Source: Lysobacterales bacterium
Lineage (GTDB): Bacteria; Pseudomonadota; Gammaproteobacteria; Xanthomonadales; SZUA-5
Assembly (NCBI GenBank): GCA_022844165.1
Contig: JALHMH010000001.1
Coordinates: forward strand, 62,001-126,000
Direction of reading: 5' to 3'
DNA length: 64,000 nucleotides
Positions within the stretch are counted from its first letter, which is position 1; every line of letters starts with the position of its first letter. Shown here one piece after another: positions 42,777 through 52,688 of this stretch. The notes beneath the pieces are model-generated. The model was not told the origin of the DNA and made no database searches. It saw only the letters and a program-made list of their open reading frames with translations. Made by a program: the position numbers and the translations under genes.

Positions 42777-45656
42777 ATGTGGCGATTTGGGGTGATGGCG
42801 ACGTTGTTCAGTGCAGCGGCGCTGGCTGGACCGGCGGTTAAGAATGAGGGTAACCTCGAAGTCACGGTGGCACGAGAAGTGCACCGGGATGTGTCGCGTC
42901 CGATGCGCGATATCGTGGCCGAAATGGGCCCGACGCGCCAGACCGACCCAAGCGACAACATCGTGCCGAATCAGATTCTCGATTTCGCCGATTTGCATCC
43001 AGTTCGCGAAGATGGTGAGTTCACGAGCGCTCAGCGCGCACCCTCGGGCGATCCAATGCCGGCGACCTCCGTGCAGTTCAATGCGCTGCGCATTGGCCTG
43101 GGTGGTGGCGGGGTGCCGCCCGATACCACCGGTGAAGTCGGACCCAATCACTATTTCCAGTGGGTCAACACCTCATGGGCCCTGTTTTCCAAGACGGATG
43201 GCTCGCTCCTGAGCGGACCCACGCCCGGCAATTCGTTTTTCGCCGGTTTCGGTGGCCTGTGCCAGAGCACCAATCGCGGCGATCCGCTGGTGCTGTTCGA
43301 CGATATCGCACAGCGCTGGATTGTCAGCCAGTTTGCTTTCACCGCCATCGCCACGGCGCCGTGGCTGCAGTGTGTCGCGGTGTCGACGTCAGCCGATCCG
43401 CTTGGCACCTATAACCGCTATGCCTTCTCCTATCCGTCATTCAATGACTACGGCAAGATGGGCGTGTGGGTCAGCAATGATGGCTCGCAAAATGCCTATG
43501 TGTTTACGATGCATGAGTTCAACACGGCGTCGAGCTTTGTCGGTGCGTCGTTTGCACTGGTGGAGCGCGATCGCATGTTGAATGGGCAGTCGGCGCAGTT
43601 TATCCGCGTCGGCGGTATTTCGGCATTTGGTGCGATTCCGTTTCATCTGGAGGGCGTCAATCCAATGCCAGCCGGCGCCTGCCCGATGTTTGTGCACTTC
43701 CAATCCAATGGCAGCGGCTATCGAATTTGGGATATGTGCGTAGATTGGGCGGCCGGGACAACCAGCTTCGTCAACGCGCCGACGCTGCTGGCTTCGAACC
43801 CGTTTACGCTTGGTCTGGCAGGCATCCCGCAGCTGAGTGCCACACAGCGGCTCGATGACTTCGGCGGCAACACCATGTACCTGGCGGCTTTGCGATCCTT
43901 CGGTCCGAACGGTCCTCGTGAGGCGCGCGGCGTGATCCACCACGCGGTTGATGTGGGCGCCGATCAGGCAGGTGCGCGATGGATCGAGTTCGGGTTCACC
44001 TCTTCGGCCACTCAGGGATCGGGCGATGCGCTGTTCAGCAGCGGCTTTGAGGATGTGACACCCAGCCCGGCAGCGGCGACCGCGCTGAACAAGCGCATCG
44101 TCGATCAAGGCACCTATGCGCCGGACACCACAAGCCGCTGGATGGGCGGCGTCAACATCGACGCCAACGGCAATCTCGCGATGGGTTACAACGCATCGAG
44201 CAGCGCGGTCAATCCTGAAGTTCGGTACACCGGGCGGCTGCGAACGGATTCGGCCGGCACGATGCGCGACGAAGTGACCTGCACGCCAGCGAATACCGGC
44301 GCACAGACCGGAACTTTCAGTGGGCGCGCGCGTTGGGGCGACTACGCAACGATGTCGGTGGATCCTTCGAATCAATGCACCTTCTGGTTCACCAACGAGT
44401 TCTATGCAACAACATCCTTCAGCACTTGGAATACGCGTGTTTGCGCGTTTACGTTCCCAAGTTGTGGTCAACCTGATTTCGTTTTGGAGGTTGGGGACGT
44501 CGCCGCCTGCGGCACCGGCGCCAACGCAGCAACCTCCACCGTTCGGGTTGGTGCGCTCGGTGGTTTCAGTGGCAGCGTAGCGCTTTCCGCCGGAACCCTG
44601 CCTGGCGGCGTCACCGCATCGTTCGCGCCGACGAGCATCGGCGCAGGCGCAACCGCAACCGCGTCGCTCAATGGCGCGAACGCGCTGGCGCCGGGTAGTT
44701 ATCCGTTCACCCTGAACGGCGCTTCCGCTCCGCTGAATCGCACGGGTCAAGGGAACATTGTCGTTTCGGCTGATTCGCCAGCGGCACCTGCTCTGACCGC
44801 GCCAGCCGATGCCACGACAACGTTCGCCATACGCCCCACCTTTACCTGGGCGGCCAGCGCGGGCGCGCTGAGTTACATCGTAGACGTTGCGACCGACGCG
44901 GCGTTCAACAACATCGTGTTCAGCGGCACGACCACCACGACATCGCTGACGAGTTCTGTCGCGCTGACGTCTGGCACCACCTATCGCTGGCGCGTACGCA
45001 GTCGCAACAGCTGCGGCGACGTGACGTCGGCCGTCCGTCAGTTCACCGTCGGCACGCCCGGTGCATGCCCTGCCGGCACCACGCTCACGAGCGCCTTCAG
45101 CGACGATGTACAAGGCGATACCGTGGCTTGGGTCACCGCGTCGGTCTCTGGCGATGCAGGCACGGCATGGTCAAAACGTATTCCGCCTGCCAATACTGGC
45201 TTGCCAACGCGCGCATGGTATGCGGGAAATTCCGGTACCACCGCCGATCAGCGCTTGACCTCGCCGACGATCAATCTGCCGCCCGCAGCACAACGGCCGA
45301 TCTTCCTGAGCTTCGATGCGTATCACCAATATGAGGTCGATGGCAGCACCGATTGCTGGGATGGCGGACATGTCGAAATCAGCGTCAACGGCGGCGCATT
45401 TACGCCGCTCGGCAATGCACGCAATCTGACCGATCCTTACCTCGGTACGCTATCGACCGGTAATCCTGCGCAGGGAACCGAGGCCTGGTGTCGACAACCC
45501 GTCGCTGCTACGGCCATCCGCACGCGCTTCCTGCTCGACGAATTCGCCGGGCAAGCCGTGCAACTGCGCTTCCGCTCGACGGCCGACAGCAATACCGTTG
45601 GCGATGTACCCAACGGGTGGGGCATCGACAATATCGCCGTCGAAGGTTGCCAATAA
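42777..45656 (+). CDS. Large secreted protein with fibronectin-like and jelly-roll domains
   Basis: A 959-residue protein with a short signal peptide (FGVMATLFSAAALAGPA). Residues about 80-400 form a beta-rich domain (VPPDTTGEVGPNHYFQWVN, GDPLVLFDDIAQRWIVSQFA). At about residue 416 the motif DALFSSGFED appears, a short motif that often marks secreted proteins of this order, usually near an end. A Ser/Thr/Ala-rich domain, an Fn3-like module (FTWAASAGALSYIVDVATDA) and a C-terminal jelly roll (FLSFDAYHQYEVDG to GWGIDNIAVEGC) follow. Likely extracellular; function unknown. Confidence 0.75.
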   Translation: MWRFGVMATLFSAAALAGPAVKNEGNLEVTVAREVHRDVSRPMRDIVAEMGPTRQTDPSDNIVPNQILDFADLHPVREDGEFTSAQRAPSGDPMPATSVQFNALRIGLGGGGVPPDTTGEVGPNHYFQWVNTSWALFSKTDGSLLSGPTPGNSFFAGFGGLCQSTNRGDPLVLFDDIAQRWIVSQFAFTAIATAPWLQCVAVSTSADPLGTYNRYAFSYPSFNDYGKMGVWVSNDGSQNAYVFTMHEFNTASSFVGASFALVERDRMLNGQSAQFIRVGGISAFGAIPFHLEGVNPMPAGACPMFVHFQSNGSGYRIWDMCVDWAAGTTSFVNAPTLLASNPFTLGLAGIPQLSATQRLDDFGGNTMYLAALRSFGPNGPREARGVIHHAVDVGADQAGARWIEFGFTSSATQGSGDALFSSGFEDVTPSPAAATALNKRIVDQGTYAPDTTSRWMGGVNIDANGNLAMGYNASSSAVNPEVRYTGRLRTDSAGTMRDEVTCTPANTGAQTGTFSGRARWGDYATMSVDPSNQCTFWFTNEFYATTSFSTWNTRVCAFTFPSCGQPDFVLEVGDVAACGTGANAATSTVRVGALGGFSGSVALSAGTLPGGVTASFAPTSIGAGATATASLNGANALAPGSYPFTLNGASAPLNRTGQGNIVVSADSPAAPALTAPADATTTFAIRPTFTWAASAGALSYIVDVATDAAFNNIVFSGTTTTTSLTSSVALTSGTTYRWRVRSRNSCGDVTSAVRQFTVGTPGACPAGTTLTSAFSDDVQGDTVAWVTASVSGDAGTAWSKRIPPANTGLPTRAWYAGNSGTTADQRLTSPTINLPPAAQRPIFLSFDAYHQYEVDGSTDCWDGGHVEISVNGGAFTPLGNARNLTDPYLGTLSTGNPAQGTEAWCRQPVAATAIRTRFLLDEFAGQAVQLRFRSTADSNTVGDVPNGWGIDNIAVEGCQ

Positions 45657-45666
45657 CCAACAAAGA

Positions 45667-45692
45667 CGGGGCGGGCCTCCGGGTCCGCCCCG
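45667..45692 (+). terminator. GC-rich hairpin after the secreted protein gene
   Basis: CGGGGCGG (45667-45674) pairs with CCGCCCCG (45685-45692) just past the stop. No T-run follows, so termination strength is unclear. Confidence 0.5.
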
Positions 45693-45984
45693 CATCCACT
45701 CCTGGTTTGTAAAGCCCAAGTACGTCGCGCAATTCGATAGCGAGTAGCGATCCATACGATCGGCGTAATTGGCTCAAGCGATCGGCTTGCCAAACACGGT
45801 CAGTCGGATCGAGCAGCACGGCTTTGTCGGCTGATGCGTAGGCGCCGGTATCGGTCACAACTACGTTCCCGGCCGCTATGACCAGATGCAGGCGTACGAT
45901 CCAGCCTCTCGCTCATAGCGGCACCGCGGCGCGTGCGCCTCGCGCGGGGCTATCATCGGGTTGACTTTCGATCGACTGGTGACC
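45693..45984. other. Intergenic region with possible gene remnant
   Basis: About 290 bases without a clear gene. On the minus strand, around 45700-45860, an open stretch reads like real protein (VVVTDTGAYASADKAVLLDP, then DRVWQADRLSQLRRSYGSLL) but has no good start or conserved end. It may be a leftover of a degraded gene. Nothing else was seen. Confidence 0.25.
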
Positions 45985-47787
45985 ATGCGCGCCCTTTACT
46001 CACTTGCCTTCGCCTTACTGATGTCGAATCCGGTCGTAGCAAGCGAGTCGACAAAGGAGGTCGAGGAAGATTCCAAAGTCCCAATGGCGTTTGTCGAGGC
46101 ACTGACCTCAAGCAACGAGCAATCGATGGATGCCAGGCTGGCGCAATGGGTCGACAGCGCGGACGACGCGGCGCTGCGGCAGTTGGTACCTGAGGGAGAC
46201 GCGCAGGAGTCCGCGTTGTTCCAGGCGTTGACATGGGTTCTTGTGACGGCAGACGGCTCGCCTCCAACGCAAGCGTCGCTGACGATCGATGACGTGTTCG
46301 CGCGAATTCCCGAAGTGGCGCAAAGCGGGCCGTGGCTCGCCCTGGCGGCGCAAGCGCAGCTTTTGAACGGCCAAATGGATCGGGCACTCGCGAGTGCAAG
46401 AGCGGCTCTTGCTGCTGGCGGGACGCTGTGCACCGATCGTTGCTCGGATCTGGTCGAAGTGTGGCTGAAAACTGGCACCGTTCCGGCCATTGGTGAATGG
46501 CCGAGAATGTCGGTTCCGACAGTTTACAACCCGATGCAGGCGCAGTGCGAATCAGCCAGCGGCGGCGATCCGTTCGAGGCTGCGGTAGTTCGCGGCAATC
46601 TCGGCGTTGACGGCGAGTTGGCGCTGCGATTGCGCCGACAGTGGTCCGCCGCACTGAACGGCTGCGTCGACCATAGCGACTACCAACTCGATGAACTGGT
46701 CAAAGAGCGCTTTCCAGCGATGATGGCGCAACGCTCCTATACGGACGCGCTGCGGTCGTTGTCGAGTGATCTGCCGGCGTCGATTCAATTTCTTGGAGTC
46801 GATCTGCCGCTGCCAGCGAGCGAGTGCGATTTCTCGGGCAATGCCGATTGCGGAACCACCAAGGCACTGAGTCGCGAAACCGCCACAGCGTTGACACAAG
46901 TGCTGCGCAGTTTCTTGACGAACGGTGGCACTTGCCCTGAACCACTTAGTGAGACCGATTCGAAGAAACGCGAAGCGCTCGAAGCGCAGCTGGAAAAGGC
47001 ACTTAAGGCGCTCGATGCGCGCCCCGCGATGGAGCGCTTGAAGGGCACCCAGGCCATCCTCGGCGACGCACGCTTCAGATCGCTCTGGTCGCGACACGTT
47101 CAGTACGCCGTGGTCTGGCGCTTGCAAGCAGCGATGCCTGGCCCAACGGCTGCGCTCGCGTTGGACATCACCCAGGCGTGGAACGACAAGCTGGCCGTGG
47201 AAGTCCGCGAATCGACGTCGATCAAAGATCTCTTGGCCACACTTCTGGTGCGCAACGGCAAGGCCAATCTGGCGCTCGCGGAATTGGAATCGGCGCAACT
47301 GCGTAGCGCCGATGCAAGCCGGGCACTGACCATCAGTCGGCTGCGCGCCGCGGCTGCCGGCGCAGCCGTTCCGCTGCCCGAAACCCAGATCGCCAGGCCT
47401 TGGACGCTAGAGCCGTACGGAAATGAGTATCCGTTTCGCAACGAGATCAGCGATGCCGACATCGCATTTGTCGCTGGCGGCATGCGCGCTTACGCGCGCC
47501 ACGCGTTGGCCCAGTATTGGGCGCAAGCTCTGAGTTCTTCAGAACCACACAAGCCGCTGATCGCCATATTGGAGGAAGCCTATGGCAGCGAAGCGCTTCT
47601 CGATATGGGCGCAAAGGCAGTCGACAGCGCGGTACTGGATGGCGACGCGCATCTGGTATTCGATGGGGTTCACCTGCCGCTGCCGAATGCGTATATCGAA
47701 TGCGATGAAGAGGAGTGCTCAGATGAGCAAACCTGGACGAAAGCGAAAACCGAGCAGGCGATGCGCAGAGCGGGTATGTTGCAGTGA
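45985..47787 (+). CDS. Secreted protein of unknown function
   Basis: A 600-residue protein with a signal peptide (RALYSLAFALLMSNPVVASE). It is helical with several Cys pairs (GTLCTDRCSDLVEVW, CDFSGNADCG, ECDEEECSDEQ), probably disulfide bonded in the periplasm. Short helical repeats such as WLALAAQAQLLNGQMDRALA suggest a TPR-like array. I do not recognise the family. ATG at 45985 is preferred over an upstream TTG. Confidence 0.7.
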   Translation: MRALYSLAFALLMSNPVVASESTKEVEEDSKVPMAFVEALTSSNEQSMDARLAQWVDSADDAALRQLVPEGDAQESALFQALTWVLVTADGSPPTQASLTIDDVFARIPEVAQSGPWLALAAQAQLLNGQMDRALASARAALAAGGTLCTDRCSDLVEVWLKTGTVPAIGEWPRMSVPTVYNPMQAQCESASGGDPFEAAVVRGNLGVDGELALRLRRQWSAALNGCVDHSDYQLDELVKERFPAMMAQRSYTDALRSLSSDLPASIQFLGVDLPLPASECDFSGNADCGTTKALSRETATALTQVLRSFLTNGGTCPEPLSETDSKKREALEAQLEKALKALDARPAMERLKGTQAILGDARFRSLWSRHVQYAVVWRLQAAMPGPTAALALDITQAWNDKLAVEVRESTSIKDLLATLLVRNGKANLALAELESAQLRSADASRALTISRLRAAAAGAAVPLPETQIARPWTLEPYGNEYPFRNEISDADIAFVAGGMRAYARHALAQYWAQALSSSEPHKPLIAILEEAYGSEALLDMGAKAVDSAVLDGDAHLVFDGVHLPLPNAYIECDEEECSDEQTWTKAKTEQAMRRAGMLQ

Positions 47788-47798
47788 GGAACGGATAG

Positions 47799-48047
47799 TT
47801 GGATCGTCGTCGTCGACAATTGCTGCTGGCGACAGGGGCACTGGCAGCCTGCAGCCAGCCGCGCAATCGCGACATCCTGATCCACGATGTCAGCCAGATC
47901 GAAGCCTTCAAGGTAGCGTCCGTCGTCCGACCCACCAGCAGCGCTGAGATCGCAGCGCGATTGCGCGAATGGCGCGGCCCAGTCTCGATTGGTGGCGGTC
48001 GTTTCAGCATGGGCGGACAGGAAGTGCGTTTCTCGGCAACGCGCTAG
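47799..48047 (+). pseudogene. Truncated FAD-linked oxidase (N-terminal fragment)
   Basis: 82 codons from TTG at 47799. A twin-arginine-like leader with lipobox-like end (RRRRQLLLATGALAAC) is followed by VVRPTSSAEIAARLREWRGP and SIGGGRFSMGGQ, the start of the FAD-binding domain of oxidases such as aldonolactone oxidases. The rest (about 400 residues) is missing and the reading stops at 48047, where a degenerate repeat region begins. Confidence 0.7.
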
Positions 48048-48495
48048 AGACAGCCAAAATCTGCCATTGATGGCGCAGAACGCAGCACCGACGACTAGAC
48101 CACGCGCCGCCGATGTCCGAAAACGCGTCGTTGTTCGTAGTCGGCGCGCCACCGGTGCCCCGAAACGCGTCATCGACGTCCGCCAATGCGCCATCCACCT
48201 CGCTCGCCGGCGTCATCGATCCCGCGAAACGCGGCATCGGTGGCGCGAACCGAGATACGGCTGACCCAATTCGCGCCATCGCCGCCGCGAAACACGCCAG
48301 CGGCGACTCGCAAACCGCCGTCGTTTCTGGAGCTTTCCATCCGCGGTGCCGCTGAATTTGCGCATTTCCCGACGAACGGTCGTTTCCTGTCTCACGATAT
48401 GAGACGGGCGAGCGTTCAAATGTCACCCGTGCCGAGTTGGCACGCCTCTTCGGCGATGGCGCCGGGGAGTACTGAAGATGACATGGAGAAATACA
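48048..48495. repeat. Degenerate repeat region with no clear gene
   Basis: About 450 bases holding several imperfect copies of a core like CGAAACGCG with short GC-rich partners (near 48118, 48161, 48225 and 48287), irregularly spaced by 40-65 bases. The copies are not identical and spacers are not uniform, so this is not a CRISPR array. It resembles decayed dispersed repeats and may have taken part in the loss of the oxidase 3' end. Confidence 0.55.
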
Positions 48496-48966
48496 ATGCA
48501 GAACTTCGCTACCTTGAACCTGAGCCAAGAGCAATTCGCCCTGATCGATCAGGCGTTGACGCAACTGGAAGAGCAGATGTCCAGCTTGCAGGCCTTCACC
48601 CCCGCCGACAAGGCGCGGATGGTGAAACTCGGAGACCGCTCCGAGGCCTTCTGTCGCCAATCGCTGCAGATGCTCGCGGACAACCCGCAAATCATCCCAC
48701 CCAACATCGATGTCGCCGATGCGGTGAACGATTTGCAGTCCCGCGATCGGCTGCTGCCTCGCTTGGGTCGCCTGGAACGCCTGCTGCAACGCGGCAACGA
48801 CACCGCAATGGCCTTAGGTGGCGATGCGATGAGCGTTGCGATGCAAGGTTACGGCCTGCTCAAACTCGTTGGCCGTAGCGAAGGCCTGGATGTGCTGAGA
48901 CGCGATCTCGGCAACCGCTTCAGCAAGTCCCGGCGAGCGGGAGCGGAGGAGAAGAAAGCCGCGTAG
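48496..48966 (+). CDS. Small helical protein of unknown function
   Basis: A 156-residue soluble protein. The ATG at 48496 is chosen because GGAG lies 8 bases before it. The sequence is helical (LSQEQFALIDQALTQLEEQM, RDRLLPRLGRLERLLQRGND) with a basic C-terminal tail. I do not recognise a family. A strong terminator follows, supporting a real transcript. Confidence 0.7.
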   Translation: MQNFATLNLSQEQFALIDQALTQLEEQMSSLQAFTPADKARMVKLGDRSEAFCRQSLQMLADNPQIIPPNIDVADAVNDLQSRDRLLPRLGRLERLLQRGNDTAMALGGDAMSVAMQGYGLLKLVGRSEGLDVLRRDLGNRFSKSRRAGAEEKKAA

Positions 48967-48988
48967 CGAATCCGCTAACGCAACAACC

Positions 48989-49015
48989 AAAAAACCGCCG
49001 CAAGGCGGTTTTTTT
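48989..49015 (+). terminator. Rho-independent terminator
   Basis: AAAAAACCGCC pairs with GGCGGTTTTTT around a GCAA loop, with a run of seven T. Confidence 0.95.
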
Positions 49016-49114
49016 GTGGGCGAAGACAGGAGGGTGCCGACACGAATCATCGGTGAATGACCCGAGAGCGCGGGCGCCATCAATGGCGCTCCTGCAGTAT
49101 CAGGGCTGCGTAGT

Positions 49115-49132
49115 GGCGCGATTCATCGCGCC
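49115..49132. repeat. Short palindromic element
   Basis: GGCGCGA and TCGCGCC flank TTCA, a perfect 7-base hairpin. It has the look of a REP-like element in the 230-base gap before the next gene. Confidence 0.5.
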
Positions 49133-49244
49133 CGGCGTCCGTGAGGTCGAACCAGTTGCTGGACAATTCGTTCTGCTTCGATAACAGTCTCCCGGATCAC
49201 GACCGGCTCACAGCAAACCGTCTCGGTCCGATAACTTTCCGAAG

Positions 49245-50846
49245 ATGACCCTAAATATGAAAAAAGCCGCACAAGGCCGCAAGAACAATTTCGTAGGTGT
49301 GAGCACAGAGAGCTTGGTTCGAGGCCAGTTCCAACTTTGGGAATGGAGTTCGAATAAACCCGAGCCGGACGAAGGTGTTGACCTCGTCGTTCAGACGACT
49401 GCTCCAGACTCTGCACCCGGTGCAGTGATTGCAGCACAGATAAAATCGATGCGTGCCAAGAAGGCTTCTGTCACGCTGGAACACGCAGCGGCGTGTCGAT
49501 TGCGCGACCAGCCGCTCCCGGCTTTCCTGTTTGCTTACGATCGGCACGCAAACCAGATTTATTGGGTATACCTCGAGCCCTTGTTTCGAACTAATCAGCA
49601 GTTCTTGAAAGGCAACCCGTTGCGTGTGCAGTTGGACGAAGCATCCAGATTCGCTCATCTCGCGCAAACGTGCCCGGAAAAGCTCTGGGATGCCTTGAAC
49701 GAAGCAAAAGCCCGTGGAGCCTTGAAGCTAGCACCCCGGCTCAGCGGACATGCTTCGGAATTGGAAACGTACTATGCGGAAGTCGATCCTCGTCTTCGTG
49801 TGAAGGCTACGCTGACGGAGCGTGGGGAGAGGTATGCGATTTACGCGAAGGACGAACCGGTCCCTCTGACGTTTCACATCAAAACCTCCAAACCTACGGG
49901 AGTTCGGATTCGCGATCTTTTCGAATGGGGAGGCAGCCTCGATCTCCCAGGCTCATTGACTATGGAGGGTTCAAGAGTCGTCGAAGATATCTTTGGTCCT
50001 GGAGCGGTAGGGCAGCTAACTATCCTGGCGTCGCCGATCTGGACTGGCCGCGGGATTGTCAATATCGGTTCTGAACAAGCGCTACTTCTGTCAGTGAGTC
50101 ACCACCAGGGGAAGGCCGGTGCCGAATGGATTTTCGCAACCGACGGGGACCTTCTGGTCTGTCGCTGCAGATTCACGTTCGGCATGGTCAACGACGAGCC
50201 CATGACCGCCAACATCACGATTGATTTCGACAAGATCCTCGCGGGCTCTGCCGATGATCTTTACAAGTTACGTGGCATCAGCGCGCTGTTGCACTCCAGA
50301 GAAAAAGGGTTATCCCCTCAACTGATGCTACTTCAGCATCCGACCATTCGCCGAAGCATCACGCTACCATCGCAATCTATTGCCGACGCTGCGTTTCGAA
50401 GCCATCTTCGAACGATAGAGGCCTTAGAGTCGCTGTCTTGGGTCGCGGACTTCTGTTCGATCAAACTCGATCGAGAACCACTCGGTGATCTGGAGTTCGA
50501 AGAGATTGAAAGCTGGCTTGCTGCATCAGCGTTGGTGCGCGGTGAGCGTCTCGCGCTGGATCGTGCGACCGCGCGCTTTGAGTTCGATCTCTCGGCGGAC
50601 GAACTAGCCGTCAAGTTTCATTCGGGGTGGGCTCTCGTCCTTCAAACGGCGTGGCTGGTTCGACTTCGAGGTCGAGTGATTGCCGAGATACCGATACGGA
50701 TGGATTTCATCAACTACGATTTCAACATCGATTCCACCGAGCAAGGATCCGCAGCTATCGCACGGCCGCGAGGTGATTCCTCGGCGCGGTATATGTCCAT
50801 TTGGTCTGACAGTCCACCGCTGAGTGCAGCTCTACAAACCGACTAA
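49245..50846 (+). CDS. DUF4365-like protein with possible nuclease fold
   Basis: A 533-residue protein. The N-terminal 150 residues resemble DUF4365: GVDLVVQ (Asp46), AAQIKS (Gln65, Lys67) and PLPAFLFAYDRHANQIYWVY, a D-QxK pattern like PD-(D/E)xK nucleases. The remaining 380 residues are an unknown alpha/beta region. DUF4365 proteins are often found in defence islands. The gene is alone between a REP-like element and a broken ankyrin gene, and base composition is a little lower in GC, which fits transfer. Nuclease activity is inferred only. Confidence 0.65.
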   Translation: MTLNMKKAAQGRKNNFVGVSTESLVRGQFQLWEWSSNKPEPDEGVDLVVQTTAPDSAPGAVIAAQIKSMRAKKASVTLEHAAACRLRDQPLPAFLFAYDRHANQIYWVYLEPLFRTNQQFLKGNPLRVQLDEASRFAHLAQTCPEKLWDALNEAKARGALKLAPRLSGHASELETYYAEVDPRLRVKATLTERGERYAIYAKDEPVPLTFHIKTSKPTGVRIRDLFEWGGSLDLPGSLTMEGSRVVEDIFGPGAVGQLTILASPIWTGRGIVNIGSEQALLLSVSHHQGKAGAEWIFATDGDLLVCRCRFTFGMVNDEPMTANITIDFDKILAGSADDLYKLRGISALLHSREKGLSPQLMLLQHPTIRRSITLPSQSIADAAFRSHLRTIEALESLSWVADFCSIKLDREPLGDLEFEEIESWLAASALVRGERLALDRATARFEFDLSADELAVKFHSGWALVLQTAWLVRLRGRVIAEIPIRMDFINYDFNIDSTEQGSAAIARPRGDSSARYMSIWSDSPPLSAALQTD

Positions 50847-50937
50847 AGATGCTTTTGGTCATCGGTCGACACCGCGAAACGCATGTGCAACGGATTGGCC
50901 TAAAAAGTCGCGAATCACAGCTGGATTCTTGCCCAAA

Positions 50938-52655
50938 ATGAAACCCCTAGACGCACTCCATCGAGCTGCCGACCTCGGAGATCTCGAAACTGTCGTCGCG
51001 CTAGCGCACGGTGAAGCACTAAATCGCTTCGACGCTGCCGGCCTGACGCCGCTGATGATCGCGGCGAGTAGTGCGCAATCGGGTCCGGAGATCTTGCAGG
51101 CGCTGATCGATGCGGGTGCCAAGGTGAACATCGGCGCGCAGCGCGAATACGACCGCGGCCGCACGCCGCTGTCGTTTGCGTTGGCGGCTTGCGATGTTCG
51201 CAAGGCGCGATTGCTGCTGGATGCGGGTGCGGACATTCATGTCTCGCGCAATGGCGGCTCGGTGCTGATTGACGCTGCGTATGGCGCAACGTGGCGAACG
51301 CAGGAGGAGCTGCTGCCGTTACTGGCCTTGCTCATCGAGCGGGGCGCGAAGCTGGATGTGGTCACTCAATATGGCGAATCCGCCTTGTCGGTCCTGTCGA
51401 ACATCGGCCACTTCGAAGGCGTGCGTTGTTTGCTGGCGGCCGGCGCGCGTCCGACGCCGCTGAAATGGTCGGCGCTGCATCGGGCCATCGCGCTGGGCAC
51501 ATTGGCGGACGTCAACGCGGCCCTGGACGCAGGCGAAGATGCGGAAGGACGGGACGGCAGCGCACGCCGTTGCTGCTGGCAATTCAAACAGGCGATCAGC
51601 ACAAGGTTGAGCTGTTGCTGCTGCATGGTGTGGCGCGCAACGCCCGTGGACGTTGTGGCAAGCCGGCGGTGTTCTATGCCATCGAAATGCAAAACGTCGC
51701 GATGTTGTCTTGGCTGGTCGAGCAAGGCTTCTCATTGCTGGACTCGGATAAACACGGCAAATCGGCGTTGGCTCGCGCGTGCGAGAGCGGCTGCTTCGAA
51801 GCGGTGCGAGCGCTGCTCGATGCCGGGCACGATCCCGATCAACATCAGGACCATCTCAACGCACTGTACCGCTGTCGTGAGGTGACGACGGCACGGGCGT
51901 TGCTCGACGCTGGCGCGGACCCGAACATCCTGCAGTTCGAGATTCGGCGTGCGCTGGTGGGTCTGCCCGCCGAACCCTGTTTCCGCCAGCTCAATGTGAC
52001 GTCCGAGGCGTTCTGGCACGGCGCGCAACGGCGCTTCGGTGTGAGCAATCCTGAGCGCATGGACGATCCATTCTGGATGGCCATGGTGCGATCCGGGATC
52101 AGTGCCTGGCTGGCGCGAACGCAGTTCAGCGACAAACCGTCGTCCATTGAGCATCCGGTGTGGTGCGCGGAGCGATTCGGTCAGTCCATCAGTTTTCTGC
52201 CCGACGGGCGAATCATCCAGGTCGCGGGCGAACACGAGGATGGCTATGACCCGGACTTCTGCATCTACAACGATGTGTTTGTGCACTACCCGGATGGTCG
52301 CATCGAGATCTATGGCTATCCAGATGCGGTTTTTCCGCCGACCGATTTCCACACGGCCACGCTCGTGGGCGACACGATCTACCTTATCGGCTCGCTCGGC
52401 TACAGGCACCATCGCGTTCCCGGCGTAACGCAGGTTTTCGCACTCGACACGCGCACGCTGCGCATCACCCGATTGGAAACCAGCGGCGACTCTCCAGGAT
52501 CGATCTACAGGCACCGCGCAGTGCGGACGCCGACCGGGCGCATCCGCGTATTCGGTGGTCGCATCGAGCATGGCGATGATGTGCAAAGCGACAACGACGC
52601 AATGTTCGAGCTGGATCTGGCCCGATGGGTTTGGATTCGCCTCAGGGACGAGTGA
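50938..52655 (+). pseudogene. Frameshifted ankyrin repeat / Kelch-like gene
   Basis: Ankyrin repeats run from ATG 50938 (DALHRAADLGDLETVVALAH and RTPLSFALAACDVRKARLLL). Near 51562 the frame changes: the reading DAGEDAEGRDGS continues only in the next frame as RTPLLLAIQTGDQHKVELLL. One missing base explains this. After three or four more ankyrin units, a C-terminal region with Kelch-like strands (TLVGDTIYLIGSLGYRHHR, GRIRVFGGRIEHGDD) ends at 52655. It may be a true pseudogene, a programmed shift or a sequence error. Coordinates give the full length across both frames. Confidence 0.8.
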
Positions 52656-52688
52656 GGGACCGCGAGGCCGTAGCGGGCGTTCGCCGGC

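Noticed and set aside
43437..45113. Open frame of 558 codons on the minus strand opposite the large secreted protein
   Set aside because: Arg/Gly-rich product without motifs, a shadow of the Thr/Ala-rich coding strand.
48048..48400. Possible CRISPR-like array
   Set aside because: Repeat copies are imperfect, spacings vary from 40 to 65 bases and no cas genes are near.
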